Assembly: GCA_034666985.1 (NCBI GenBank) | Contig: JAXDKS010000034.1 | Coordinates: forward strand, 62,001 to 126,000 | Source: DATARR01 sp034666985 | Lineage (GTDB): Bacteria; Acidobacteriota; Thermoanaerobaculia; Multivoradales; UBA5704 | Length of the DNA: 64,000 nucleotides | Direction: 5' to 3' | In this document: in pieces, positions 51,543 through 60,333 of the stretch | Layout of the letters: every line of letters begins with the position of its first letter | Numbering within the stretch: position 1 is the first letter of the stretch | Position numbers and translations under genes: made by a program | Notes under the pieces: generated by a model | Databases searched by the model: none | The model's input: the letters and a program-made list of their open reading frames with translations, nothing else | What the model was told of the DNA's origin: nothing

Positions 51543-53067
51543 GCCGCAGCCTCCCAGCGGCGCTCGTCGAAAGGATGCCGGCGCCGGTATTTCCTCTCAT
51601 AGACGGCCAGGGCGCGGTGAAGGGTGGAGAGGATGGCCCGCCCCTGGGGATCGGCGATGCCGTCCAGCCGTGCGCCGAGGGCCCGGATCGCATCGGCGCC
51701 GTGCCGATGCTCGCCGCTCAGCCAAGCGCGCACGGCGGGGGTGTCGAGAATGATCTCGAGGGTTTCGGGGGCGCCGTCCCAGCCCACCTGCGCCAGCACT
51801 TCAGCGGGGATGTTGATCAGTCCCTTCGCGAGGTCCTTCTCCAGGTCCCGCACCGGCGAGCACCAGGCGAGGGCGGCGATGAGGTCCGGCGCGTCGTCCG
51901 CCCGCAGGCCGGAGCCGGCCAGGATCAGGGTGAGGTTCAGGGAATAGAAGAAGGTAAGCCGGTGCTGCTCGGCTAGAGCCTCGCCGCTCATCAAGCGCCG
52001 GGCATCCATCCGCTTCCGATCCTCCAGCAGCACCTCGAACAACTTCAGCAGGTCGCCCCGCGGATCATCCCGTTCGTTCTGGAACCGTTCCATCTCGGCG
52101 GCGACGAACTGCGCGAGCTGATCCGCCGCCGTCTCTCCGAATGGCGCCTCGCCCCGCAGCCCCCGCATCACGGCGAGGACGTACACCTCCGGATCGCTCT
52201 TGATCTTGTGGTCGCCGTCCAGCACGTCGTCCACGTGCTGGGCCAGGCAGTAGGCGGCCCGCAGCACGCGCGTCCGGCGCCAGCGGAGGATGGAGGCCCG
52301 GAACAGGGCGAAGAAAACCAGCAGATAGCGCGGATGCCGGCGGACGAACCAGGCGAATTCCCGCAGGCAGAGCGCCTCGATGCGCAACGACTCCAGTACC
52401 TCCTCCCGCGAGGTGCGGCGCCAGACGGTCGCCACCGCAACGAGACCGAGCGCTGCGCCCGCGGCCAGGTCGAGGAGGTGATGCTCGTGGAGGAACAGGG
52501 TCGAGACCGCCACGACCACGGTCCACAGGGCGAAGAGGGTCCGGCCCAGAGGGCCGCACCGCTGGCCGAAGACGATCGCCGCCGTCACCGTGAAGGCGAT
52601 GTGGAGCGACGGGAACTCGTTGTAGTCGAGGTTCAGCCGGTCCGCGAGGTGGAAGATGGCGCCCCCGAAGCCGTGGGCCACCCGCGCCGGGTAGGCCTGC
52701 ACCATGGGCAGGAGGAGGAAGAAGATGCCGGCCACCAGGGTTTCCGCCGTCAGCGTCAGGAAGAACGGGGTGAACGATCGCCAGGTCCGCAGGATGAAGG
52801 GGGTCAGCAGGAGCAGCAGCGGCACGGAGAGGTAGACGATCGCCAGCCAGGGAATGAAGGGCAGCCGCAGCTCCCAGTCGAAATGGAAGTCCGGCCGGGC
52901 GCCGCGGAACCTGGCGAGCAGGCTGGCGCCGCCGTAGACGGAGAAGAAGATCTTCGAGAACAGGTACGACAGCGGGATGGTGAGCTTCAGGCTCGCCGTG
53001 CCCGGCCAGGCGAAAAGAGGTTCTCTCCGTGTGATGGTGCAGCTCCGCCTTTGAGCGAATCGACCAA
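51539..53067 (-). CDS. PAP2 phosphatase fused to squalene/phytoene-synthase-like domain; likely 1-base indel near start
   Basis: The N-terminal half is a membrane PAP2-type lipid phosphatase (NEFPSLHIAFTV and HEHHLLDLAAGAALG carry the His pair). The C-terminal half has both Asp-rich motifs of trans-head-to-head prenyl synthases: AQHVDDVLDGD and SPVRDLEKDLAKGLINIP. The open frame with a standard codon begins only at GTG 52825, yet coding-like sequence (LKLTIPLSYLFSKIFFSVYG) continues upstream in frame without a start. TTG 53067, 3 nt after the GH3 stop, opens a frame VDSLKGGAAPSHGENLF that joins it if the A4 run at 53013-53016 had five bases. The corrected length is 509 aa. Confidence 0.75.
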
Positions 53068-53070
53068 TGT

Positions 53071-54654
53071 CTATTCTAGATCACTCCGGCCAGGGAAGAC
53101 GCCGCGCCATCCGAAGGCCGACAGAGCCAGGGGCTTGACGTCCCCCAGCCGCTGCCCCCGTTCCCGGCAGCGGCGGAGATAGAGAGGGAAGGCCGGGCCC
53201 TCGACGAGGAAGACGGCTGCCGGCGCGAGCTGTCCCAGGGCCACGCAAGTCCGGTAATGGGGATTGGCCGCGAGCTCTTCCTCCACGGCCGCGGCCAGGC
53301 CCGGGATGGGAGTCTCAGTCTCCAAATAAAGGACGTATCGCGGCGCCCCCGATCCTTCCTCGTCCGGGGCCAGCAGGGCGAAGCGGGGAGCGAGGCCCAG
53401 CCGCCGGAAGGCCTGGGCCAGGGCGCCGGCCACGAAGCTCTCGTGCAGCTTCTCGCCTCGCAGATCCGAGACGTGGCCCTCCCGGCCCAGGAAGCGGAGG
53501 GCGGGGGTGCGCCCCACGAAGCCCGTCACTTCCACCCGATCCTCCAGACGATAGCGGTAGAGCCCGCCGCCCGTGGTCACCACTACGGAGTAGATGCCCC
53601 CGGGCTCAAGCTCCTGGGTCAGCCGGGGCCGTTCCCCTGCGTCACCCTCTGGCAGGAATTCGAAGAAATGGGACCGGATTGCCAGAGGCATTTTTCCCAC
53701 GAAGGGGATCGTCACGAACGCCTCGGTCGCCAGCAGCCCCTTGGGCTGGATCTCCACGCCGGGGAACGCCCGCCTCAGCTCGTCCAGGTGGAGCGCCGAG
53801 TGGGCGTCCCCCCAGCAACTGATGAGGCCCAGCCGGGGCCAGATCCGGGTCAGCGCATCCGGAGCGAGGCGCCGCAGAGCCGCGGCGCGCTGTGGCAGGG
53901 GCTTCAAGCTCCTCCCTACGATCTCCGTCCCCTGTTCCACCTCCCGCACCAACTCCGCCCAGAACCGCGGCAGCGCTCCCATCAGCAGAGTCAGGAAGCT
54001 GGGATGCCACACCGAGATCAGAGTCAGGTCCTCCCGCCGCAACAGGAAGAGCAGCGTGGCGTAGCGGAAGGAATCCACGTCCCGCAGGAAACGCACGGCC
54101 CCCGGCACCGCCAGGGTGGAGTCCACTAGTTGTTTCCAGAACCCGCCGAGAACCTCCGCGTCCTCCTCGAATCCCACCTTCACGGCCCCGTCCACTCGCT
54201 CCTCGTCCATCTCCAGGGGGCTGATGGACCAGTACGCGCATCCCAGCGCCAGACGAGGGCGGTCCTTGTAGAGGTCGAAGATCCAGGGGGCTACGGCGCG
54301 CCGGATCTCGCTCTGCATCGCCGCCGTGTAGGGAATGCGCTTCGCGGCCGCGGACGAGCCGCTGGTCACCTCCAGAGCTCGCAGGGGCGAGCGCGTCAGC
54401 ACGCCCGGCTCTCCTGCGGCCACCCGCGCGATCCACGGCTCCATCTCGGCGTATCCCGCCAGGGGGACCCGATCCTGAAAATCCCGGACGGTGCGGATCG
54501 CCGCGAAACCATGCGCCTGCCCGAACGCTGTGGCCGCGTTCTCCCGCAGATACCTGCGCAGGATCGCCTCCTGCTCCCCGGCGGGATTGGCCAGGGCGGC
54601 ACGGAACCGCCACCACCCTCCGGCGTTGGCCAGCACCCAGGGAACGGTCAGCAT
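53071..54654 (-). CDS. GH3-family acyl-adenylate ligase
   Basis: The product (about 527 residues from ATG 54654) has GH3 auxin-responsive-family motifs: TSGSSAAAKRIPYT (ATP P-loop), YWSISPLEM, SCWGDAHSAL, FVTIPFVGKMPLAIRSHFFE and YRYRLEDRVEVTGFVGRTPALRFLGR. Plant GH3 enzymes conjugate acyl acids to amino acids through an adenylate; bacterial members occur in biosynthetic clusters. ATG 54654 shares one base with the preceding stop (TGATG), so the upstream GTG 54693 is less likely. In this operon it probably activates a carboxylate for amide formation. Confidence 0.88.
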   Translation of the reverse strand: MLTVPWVLANAGGWWRFRAALANPAGEQEAILRRYLRENAATAFGQAHGFAAIRTVRDFQDRVPLAGYAEMEPWIARVAAGEPGVLTRSPLRALEVTSGSSAAAKRIPYTAAMQSEIRRAVAPWIFDLYKDRPRLALGCAYWSISPLEMDEERVDGAVKVGFEEDAEVLGGFWKQLVDSTLAVPGAVRFLRDVDSFRYATLLFLLRREDLTLISVWHPSFLTLLMGALPRFWAELVREVEQGTEIVGRSLKPLPQRAAALRRLAPDALTRIWPRLGLISCWGDAHSALHLDELRRAFPGVEIQPKGLLATEAFVTIPFVGKMPLAIRSHFFEFLPEGDAGERPRLTQELEPGGIYSVVVTTGGGLYRYRLEDRVEVTGFVGRTPALRFLGREGHVSDLRGEKLHESFVAGALAQAFRRLGLAPRFALLAPDEEGSGAPRYVLYLETETPIPGLAAAVEEELAANPHYRTCVALGQLAPAAVFLVEGPAFPLYLRRCRERGQRLGDVKPLALSAFGWRGVFPGRSDLE

Positions 54655-55379
54655 CACGAAGGAGAGGTTAGCCTGACGCGGCCGTCGCGCCACATCCGCC
54701 GGCCCGCCGGGGTCAGGTTCCCTTCAGCCAACTCGGTGAGGCAGACCAGCTCGTCGCCGCGAATCCAGCCGGGATTCCTTTCCAGGAAGAACGCGACATG
54801 GGGATCATCGAGGCGACCTTCCGGAACCTCGTCCAGACCTTCCCGCAGCACCTGAGGCTCAGGGAAGCGGACGATGCCGGTCGCGGCGTCGTAGAGAGGT
54901 CCGAAGCGCTCGCGGGCCAAATGATCGAGGAGCGACTGGACCTCCGGCGGTGTCTCAGCCCCCGGCCGGGGCCAGAAATCCCGCCAGAACACGGGCAGGA
55001 AGCGATAGGTGCGGAACCCCGAGGTGAGGAGGAGCCAGAGGAGGCGGCCGCGGGGGTGCCGCTCCCGCAGGGCCCGGACGGCCGCGATCCAGGACTTGGG
55101 CAGCGCCGCCGTGGCCGCGGCGCCCCGCTCCATGAGGGTATCCCCCGAGTAGACCACGGTCAGCGGCTCGCCGTCCGGCCCTGCGGTCTCGTAGATCCGC
55201 AGGGTGGAGAAGCCCCGCGTCCTGCCGTCTTCCTCCAGGAGGAGGATCCAGTCCTTCTCTTCCAGGTCTGTGGCGAAGCGCTCGCGGGTTACGCCCCGAA
55301 AGTGGGCGGAGAGAAGGGAGAAGAGGCCCTCCCGTTCGCCTTCCGTGAGATCCTCGCGGACCACCAGCCGGCCGGTCAC
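54654..55379 (-). CDS. GNAT-like acyltransferase-type protein
   Basis: From GTG 55379, overlapping the previous stop as GTGA, the product is 241 residues: VTGRLVVREDLTEGEREGLF, WILLLEEDGRTRGFSTLRIY and VVYSGDTLMERG, with a helical C-terminal half (LWLLLTSGFRTYRFLPVFW). The N-terminal sheet pattern fits a divergent GNAT fold, but the acetyl-CoA P-loop is not obvious. The much longer in-frame extension to 55796 is a shadow of the neighbour. The function is unknown. Confidence 0.7.
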   Translation of the reverse strand: MTGRLVVREDLTEGEREGLFSLLSAHFRGVTRERFATDLEEKDWILLLEEDGRTRGFSTLRIYETAGPDGEPLTVVYSGDTLMERGAAATAALPKSWIAAVRALRERHPRGRLLWLLLTSGFRTYRFLPVFWRDFWPRPGAETPPEVQSLLDHLARERFGPLYDAATGIVRFPEPQVLREGLDEVPEGRLDDPHVAFFLERNPGWIRGDELVCLTELAEGNLTPAGRRMWRDGRVRLTSPS

Positions 55380-56509
55380 AGCAGGGCGACCTCCACGTGG
55401 GGCATTCGTCCGTCCAAGCTTTCTACGGCCTTGGCGCCATCCTCCCAGTGCACGGCATAGAGCACGCTGGAGTAGGTCCGGGGTTTGAAGCGGCGCACGA
55501 GCCAGGAGCGCCAGGGATGGCGGGCCGCGAGACCGATCACCATGTAGATGTATTGCCGCGCCCGGGCCTCGGCGTACGTGGCCTCCACCAGGGCCTGAAA
55601 AATCTCGGGATCGTCTCCATCCACGGCGAGATGGGAGAGATAGGCATGAGGGAGGCGCTGTCCGGGCTCCGGCAGGCGGGGCGTCTCCATCAGAGGAGCC
55701 AGGCGATTGATCCATGGTCGCCAGCGAGCGAGGCGGGGAGCGTAGCCGCGGACCACCACCTGCTTGAAACCGCTCTGATCCCACAGGGCCACACACCCCA
55801 CGACGTCACTTCCCACCAGCGCCAGGAAAAAATCCTTGGGCTCAAGCCCCCGGCTGCGCTCCGGCGACCGGAGATCCGTCTCTGAGAAGCGCGGCGCAAA
55901 CTGGTAGCGGCGTCGATTGCGTTCCAGGCAGGCTGCGATTTCACCGAGAAGATCGGGAGCACCTCGTTCGATCATCCTGGCCGCGCGTTTCGATCGCGAC
56001 GTCGTGGGGATCACCAGCGTCGACCACTCCTCGATCTCCCGATATTTCGGCAGGCCCGGCACGCCAGCCCCGAGCAGGCGCCGGGCCACTTCATTGTCGG
56101 CGACGATGCTGGTCAAATCAAAGAGTTTTTCGTCCGAGCCTCGAAACGAGCGAAGCAGATCGTAGCCGGCCTTCAACAACCGTTTACGTCCCCGATGGGC
56201 CCGGTCCACCCGGAGCTGAGAGAGATACCCGAGACGGCAAGGCTCGCCGTTGATGAAAGCATTCCAGGTGGCGCGGCTCCCCATTCCCACAATTCCGTCC
56301 GAAGCCCGCGCCACAAGGGTGCGGTGAGGCTGCCCCTCAACGCTCGCGGCCAGGAACGCGTTCGGCTCGCGCTCCAGGGAGACCCGGATCTCGCCTGCCA
56401 TGGGATTGTCCCGCAACAGCCGGCGCAGCTCCGGGTCGTCCTCTGGAGTCGCCTCCTCGATGAGGATCTCGCCAACCTTCAATTCGCGCGCAGTAGGGGC
56501 CCCGGCCAC
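55376..56509 (-). CDS. GNAT-family N-acyltransferase
   Basis: The 377-residue product has an N-terminal GNAT domain: IEEATPEDDPELRRLLRDNP, LGYLSQLRVDRAHRGRKRLL (beta4 plus the acyl-CoA P-loop R-x-x-H-R-G-R) and DLTSIVADNEVARRLL. A second, poorly conserved GNAT-like half may follow (AYLSHLAVDGDDPEIFQALV). GTG 56509 overlaps the upstream radical SAM gene by 31 bp. It probably transfers an acyl group to an amine in the pathway product. Confidence 0.8.
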   Translation of the reverse strand: MAGAPTARELKVGEILIEEATPEDDPELRRLLRDNPMAGEIRVSLEREPNAFLAASVEGQPHRTLVARASDGIVGMGSRATWNAFINGEPCRLGYLSQLRVDRAHRGRKRLLKAGYDLLRSFRGSDEKLFDLTSIVADNEVARRLLGAGVPGLPKYREIEEWSTLVIPTTSRSKRAARMIERGAPDLLGEIAACLERNRRRYQFAPRFSETDLRSPERSRGLEPKDFFLALVGSDVVGCVALWDQSGFKQVVVRGYAPRLARWRPWINRLAPLMETPRLPEPGQRLPHAYLSHLAVDGDDPEIFQALVEATYAEARARQYIYMVIGLAARHPWRSWLVRRFKPRTYSSVLYAVHWEDGAKAVESLDGRMPHVEVALL

Positions 56510-57837
56510 CCTTCAGCCCCCAGCGGAAAGTGGTTGCGCCCATCCACGTCGGCGCGGTGGAGATGATTGATCAGAAAGAAATTGCGGAACATGAAGAAGT
56601 CCGATCGATTCACCGGATCGATCGACCGGCGCAGGATGCTAGGCCACGAGTAGAAGGCCCGCCGCGCCTCTACGCATCCCCGCTCCACGTCCACCGCCGA
56701 CATCCCCGCCGGACGGAACGGGACCTTGTTGTAGCTGTAGTCCTCGTCCAGCCACCAGGCGTCGTAGAGCAGCTTGCCCTCGGTCTCCAGCCGGCGGTAG
56801 AGCTCGGTGCCGGGGAACGGCGTCAGGTGATTGAAGGCGGCGATGTAGAAGCCGTGATCGCGGGCGAACTCCATCGTCCGCGAGAAATCTTCCGGCGTGT
56901 CGTGGTCGTAGCCGAAGATGAACGTGCCGTAGAGACGGATGTCGTGCCGCCGGAGGTTCTCCAGGGCTTTGACATATCCGCCGCGCATGGTGTTGAAACC
57001 CTTGTTCATGCTCCGGAGGTTGTCCGGATTGAGGGTTTCGAAGCCGATGAGCACGCCCATGCAGCCGCTGCGCCGCAACAGGTCGAGGAACTCCTCGTCG
57101 TGGGCGGCGTTGATGCTCGCCTGGCTCACCCAGCGCACCTTGAGAGGGATGAGGGCGCGGAAGAATTCCTTGGCCTGCTCCATGTTGGACGTGATGTTGT
57201 CGTCCACGAAGAAGATCAACCCCTTCGAGCCCCGCAGACCGGCGATTTCGGAGAGGATCTCGTCCGCCGGCCGGCGGGTCTGGGTGGCGCCGAAGACCGT
57301 CTGCACGGCGCAGAAGTCGCATTTGAAGTGGCAGCCACGCCCGGCCTCCACCAATCCCACACGCAGGTAGCGCTTGCCTTGGAAGATCCGCCGGTCCGGC
57401 CGCGCTCCGGCGAGGGACGTCCGCCCTGGCTGTCGATACATTTTCTTCGGCGTCCCATGACGGTAATCATCGATCACTTCGGGCCACAGGACCTCGGCCT
57501 CGCCCACCACCACCGACTCGGCGTAGAGGGCCACTTCATCCGGGCGGAGGCTGGCGTGGAAGCCGCCCATGACGACCGGCACACCCCGGCGCCGGTACTC
57601 GGAGGCGATCTGATAGGCCCGCTTCGCCGTGTAGGTCTCGACGGAGATCGCCACCAGATCGGTGGGCTCATCGAAGGGCACCACCTCCATGCGGTCGTCG
57701 TAGAAGCGCACCTCGACGTCCGGCGGCGTGAGGCCGGCGAGGAGGGCCGGCGGCAGCGGCTCCATCTGCCAGGTGCGAATGTAGGAGGTGTCCCCCGCGC
57801 GCCGGCCGATGCAGGGGTGGACGAGGGTGACCCTCAT
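56479..57837 (-). CDS. B12-binding radical SAM enzyme, second gene of the operon
   Basis: The 452-residue product has an N-terminal Rossmann cobalamin-binding domain (VTLVHPCIGRRAGDTSYI, VVMGGFHASLRPDEVALY, VVGEAEVLWPEV) and a radical SAM domain with EAGRGCHFKCDFCAVQ (CxxxCxxC), IFFVDDNITSN and MGVLIGFETLNPDNL. The class is HpnP/BchE-like in layout. ATG 57837 overlaps the preceding stop (ATGA). The longer frame to 58395 is a shadow of the upstream gene. It resembles the first-gene paralogue along its length. Confidence 0.9.
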   Translation of the reverse strand: MRVTLVHPCIGRRAGDTSYIRTWQMEPLPPALLAGLTPPDVEVRFYDDRMEVVPFDEPTDLVAISVETYTAKRAYQIASEYRRRGVPVVMGGFHASLRPDEVALYAESVVVGEAEVLWPEVIDDYRHGTPKKMYRQPGRTSLAGARPDRRIFQGKRYLRVGLVEAGRGCHFKCDFCAVQTVFGATQTRRPADEILSEIAGLRGSKGLIFFVDDNITSNMEQAKEFFRALIPLKVRWVSQASINAAHDEEFLDLLRRSGCMGVLIGFETLNPDNLRSMNKGFNTMRGGYVKALENLRRHDIRLYGTFIFGYDHDTPEDFSRTMEFARDHGFYIAAFNHLTPFPGTELYRRLETEGKLLYDAWWLDEDYSYNKVPFRPAGMSAVDVERGCVEARRAFYSWPSILRRSIDPVNRSDFFMFRNFFLINHLHRADVDGRNHFPLGAEGWPGPLLRAN

Positions 57838-59177
57838 GCGGCCGATCTTTCCCGTCCCAGGCCGAGGATCCAGTCGCAGTTGTAGAAGCGGTGGAGATTG
57901 TGGGCGTAGAAGCGGTAACCCAGGTTGGTGCCGATCCGCACGGGCAGCGGGCTGGGGCTGGCGGCGAGGCGCTTCCAGATGGACGGCACGCTGTAGGCGT
58001 GGCGCCAAGCCGTCTCGATTCCTCGCTGGAGCTCCTCGACGCTCATGTTGGCCGGCTGGAAGACCACGTGCTGGCCGTCGTAGAGCTCCCAATTGCGGGT
58101 GAGGATGCGCCCCTCGCGTTCCAGGCGATGGAACAGGGCCGTGCCGGGGAAGGGGGTCACCACCGCGAAACGGGGGAGGTCGATCCGCGCCTCCACGGCG
58201 AAGCGGGCGGTCTCCAGGAAGATTTCCGGCGTGTCGTGATCCAATCCGAAGACGAAGCACCCCTGGAGGGCGATGCCGTGGCGGTGGAGGGTCGCCACCA
58301 GCTCCTGGTAGCGCTCGGGCGAGTTGAAGCCCTTCTTCGAGTCCCGCAGGTTCTCGCGGGAGATGGATTCGAGGCCCATCAGGATCCCCCGGCAACCGCT
58401 GCGCTGGGCGAGCGAGAGCAGGCGGGGATCATCCCCCAGCATCACGGTGGCGAGGCCGTACCACTGGACTTTCAGGGGGATCAGGGCCTCGAAGAGGCGC
58501 GCCGCGTAGTCGCGGTCGGAGATCAGGTTGAGATCGACGAAGATGAGCTTGCGCGCCTTCATCTGCTGGACGTCGGCGATCACGTCCTCGACCGGCTTCT
58601 GATACGGCTTCTGGCCCCAGGCCGAGGGGACGACGCAGAAGTCACACTTGTGGATGCACCCCCGGGTGGCCTCGAACACGTTGTCGGTGAGGAATCGATT
58701 GCGGGGCAGCAGGTCGCGGCGGGGAAAGGGCAGGCCGGCGAGCGACAGCCCCGGGCGCTGGTCGTAGCGGGAGCGCAAGCGGCCGGCGGTGAAGTCGCGC
58801 AGCAGCTCGGGCCAGCTCTCCTCGGCGTAGCCCACCACGATGGCGTCGGCGTGGGGCTGCGCGTCCTCCGGGACGAGGGTGACATGAGGACCTCCGAGCA
58901 CCACGGGGATGCCCCGCTCGCGGATGCGGGCGGCGAGCTCGTAGGCCCGCATGGCCGTGCCGGTGATGACCGTCAGCCCCACGAGATCCGCCTCGAGGGC
59001 TCCGGGATCGACCTCCTCGATCCCCTCGTCGATCAGCTCCAGCTCCGCATCCAGCTCTTCCGGCACCAGGGAGGCCAGGGTGGTGAGCGTCAGTGGCATG
59101 TAGCGCAGCGACTTCCTGAAGATGCCGCCGCGATGCCGGTAGAGCGGGCCTTTGGGGGAGATGAGGACGATGCGCAA
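57834..59177 (-). CDS. B12-binding radical SAM enzyme, first gene of the operon
   Basis: The product has the same two-domain layout: RIVLISPKGPLYRHRGGIF, VVLGGPHVTLVPEDAQPHAD and VVGYAEESWPELL (B12 domain), EATRGCIHKCDFCVVPSAWG (CxxxCxxC), and CRGILMGLESISRENLRDS. TTG 59177 has GGAGG (59189-59185 on the minus strand) at good spacing and begins the family's first strand; ATG 59213 would add 12 unlikely residues. Radical SAM genes 1 and 2 are clear paralogues from duplication. Confidence 0.88.
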   Translation of the reverse strand: MRIVLISPKGPLYRHRGGIFRKSLRYMPLTLTTLASLVPEELDAELELIDEGIEEVDPGALEADLVGLTVITGTAMRAYELAARIRERGIPVVLGGPHVTLVPEDAQPHADAIVVGYAEESWPELLRDFTAGRLRSRYDQRPGLSLAGLPFPRRDLLPRNRFLTDNVFEATRGCIHKCDFCVVPSAWGQKPYQKPVEDVIADVQQMKARKLIFVDLNLISDRDYAARLFEALIPLKVQWYGLATVMLGDDPRLLSLAQRSGCRGILMGLESISRENLRDSKKGFNSPERYQELVATLHRHGIALQGCFVFGLDHDTPEIFLETARFAVEARIDLPRFAVVTPFPGTALFHRLEREGRILTRNWELYDGQHVVFQPANMSVEELQRGIETAWRHAYSVPSIWKRLAASPSPLPVRIGTNLGYRFYAHNLHRFYNCDWILGLGRERSAA

Positions 59178-59262
59178 GAAGGAGCCTCCAGGGTGCCGGC
59201 TGTTCCCAGGCATCCTGGCCCCGCGGCTTCGGGATTGTCAAGGCGCGGGCGGAAACTTGCGC

Positions 59263-59268
59263 TATACT
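59263..59268 (+). promoter_or_regulatory. Candidate -10 box, leaderless transcript
   Basis: TATACT lies 6 nt before ATG 59275, which would place the transcription start on or next to the A of the start codon. No Shine-Dalgarno sequence precedes the ATG. A TTGTCA at 59235 is too far (22-bp spacer) to be the -35. Confidence 0.35.
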
Positions 59269-59274
59269 TACGCC

Positions 59275-60324
59275 ATGGAGACGGCACCCAGAGGCCGCGG
59301 CGCGGCCCTCAACCCCACCAATCGCTTTGAGACGATCGCCATCGAGCGGGACCCGGAGATCTCCGGCCCGGAGAGGGTCGATACCCAGGTGCTGCGCGAC
59401 ACCTCGCGCTCCCTCATCGCCTACAACGACAGCCCCGACGTTGGCTTCGACGCCTCGATCAATCCCTACCGGGGGTGCGAGCACGGGTGCATCTATTGCT
59501 ACGCCCGGCCCTTCCATGAATACCTGGGCTTCTCGGCGGGGCTCGACTTCGAGACCCGCATCCTGGTCAAGGAGGACGCTCCGGCGCTGCTGCGCAAGGA
59601 GCTCTCCTCACCCAAGTGGAAACCCCAGACCCTTGCCCTGAGCGGCGTGACAGATCCCTACCAGCCGGTCGAGCGCAAGCTCGAGGTGACCCGCCGCTGC
59701 CTGGAGGTCCTCGCCGAGTTCCGCAACCCGGTGGGGATCATCACCAAGAATGAGCTGGTGACCCGGGACATCGATCATCTCTCGGTGCTGGCCGAGCACG
59801 GAGCCGCACTCGTCAACTTGTCGATCACCACGCTGGACGGCGAGCTCGCCCGGCGGATGGAGCCCCGGGCCTCCCACCCCCGGGACCGGCTCAAGGCGAT
59901 CGAGCGCCTGGCTGCCGCGGGCATTCCGGTCGGGGTGATGGTGGCGCCGGTGGTGCCGGCGATCACGGACCACGAGATGCCGAAGATCCTGGAGGCCGCA
60001 GCCAGCGCGGGGGCGACCTCGGCGGGCTACGTGGTGCTGCGGCTTCCCGGGGCCGTGGCCGGCCTCTTCGAGGAGTGGCTGGAGCGCCACTTCCCGGACC
60101 GCAAGGAGAAGGTGATGAACCGCATCCGCGATCTCCGGGGTGGCCGCCTCTACGACCCCCGCTTCGGTGACCGCATGAAAGGCGAAGGCCTCTTCGCCGA
60201 CCAGATCCGCGTCACCTTCGAGACCTTCAAGCGGCGCTACGGCCTGGACCGTCCCAGGCCCGAGCTCTCCACCGCCGCCTTCCGCCGTCCAGGGCAGGTG
60301 GAGCAACTCGGGCTGTTCGGGTGA
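59275..60324 (+). CDS. PA0069-family radical SAM protein
   Basis: The 349-residue product has the SPL-like radical SAM motif NPYRGCEHGCIYCYARPFHEY (cluster cysteines CxxxCxxC), GVTDPYQPVERKLEVTR, TKNELVTRDIDHL and a C-terminal RFGDRMKGEGLFADQI. It matches the PA0069/Rv2578c type, related to spore photoproduct lyase. The role is unproven, with possible DNA or nucleotide repair. ATG 59275 is used; the frame upstream to 59152 lies in the divergent promoter region. Confidence 0.9.
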   Translation: METAPRGRGAALNPTNRFETIAIERDPEISGPERVDTQVLRDTSRSLIAYNDSPDVGFDASINPYRGCEHGCIYCYARPFHEYLGFSAGLDFETRILVKEDAPALLRKELSSPKWKPQTLALSGVTDPYQPVERKLEVTRRCLEVLAEFRNPVGIITKNELVTRDIDHLSVLAEHGAALVNLSITTLDGELARRMEPRASHPRDRLKAIERLAAAGIPVGVMVAPVVPAITDHEMPKILEAAASAGATSAGYVVLRLPGAVAGLFEEWLERHFPDRKEKVMNRIRDLRGGRLYDPRFGDRMKGEGLFADQIRVTFETFKRRYGLDRPRPELSTAAFRRPGQVEQLGLFG

Positions 60325-60333
60325 GGTCCAGGA

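Noticed and set aside
54654..55796. 380-residue version of the GNAT-like protein
   Set aside because: The first 139 residues overlap the upstream GNAT gene in another frame and are low-complexity; GTG 55379 with GTGA overlap fits better.
49902..59213. Hopanoid biosynthesis locus
   Set aside because: B12 radical SAM enzymes and a prenyl synthase-like domain occur, but no squalene-hopene cyclase or hpn gene set is present.
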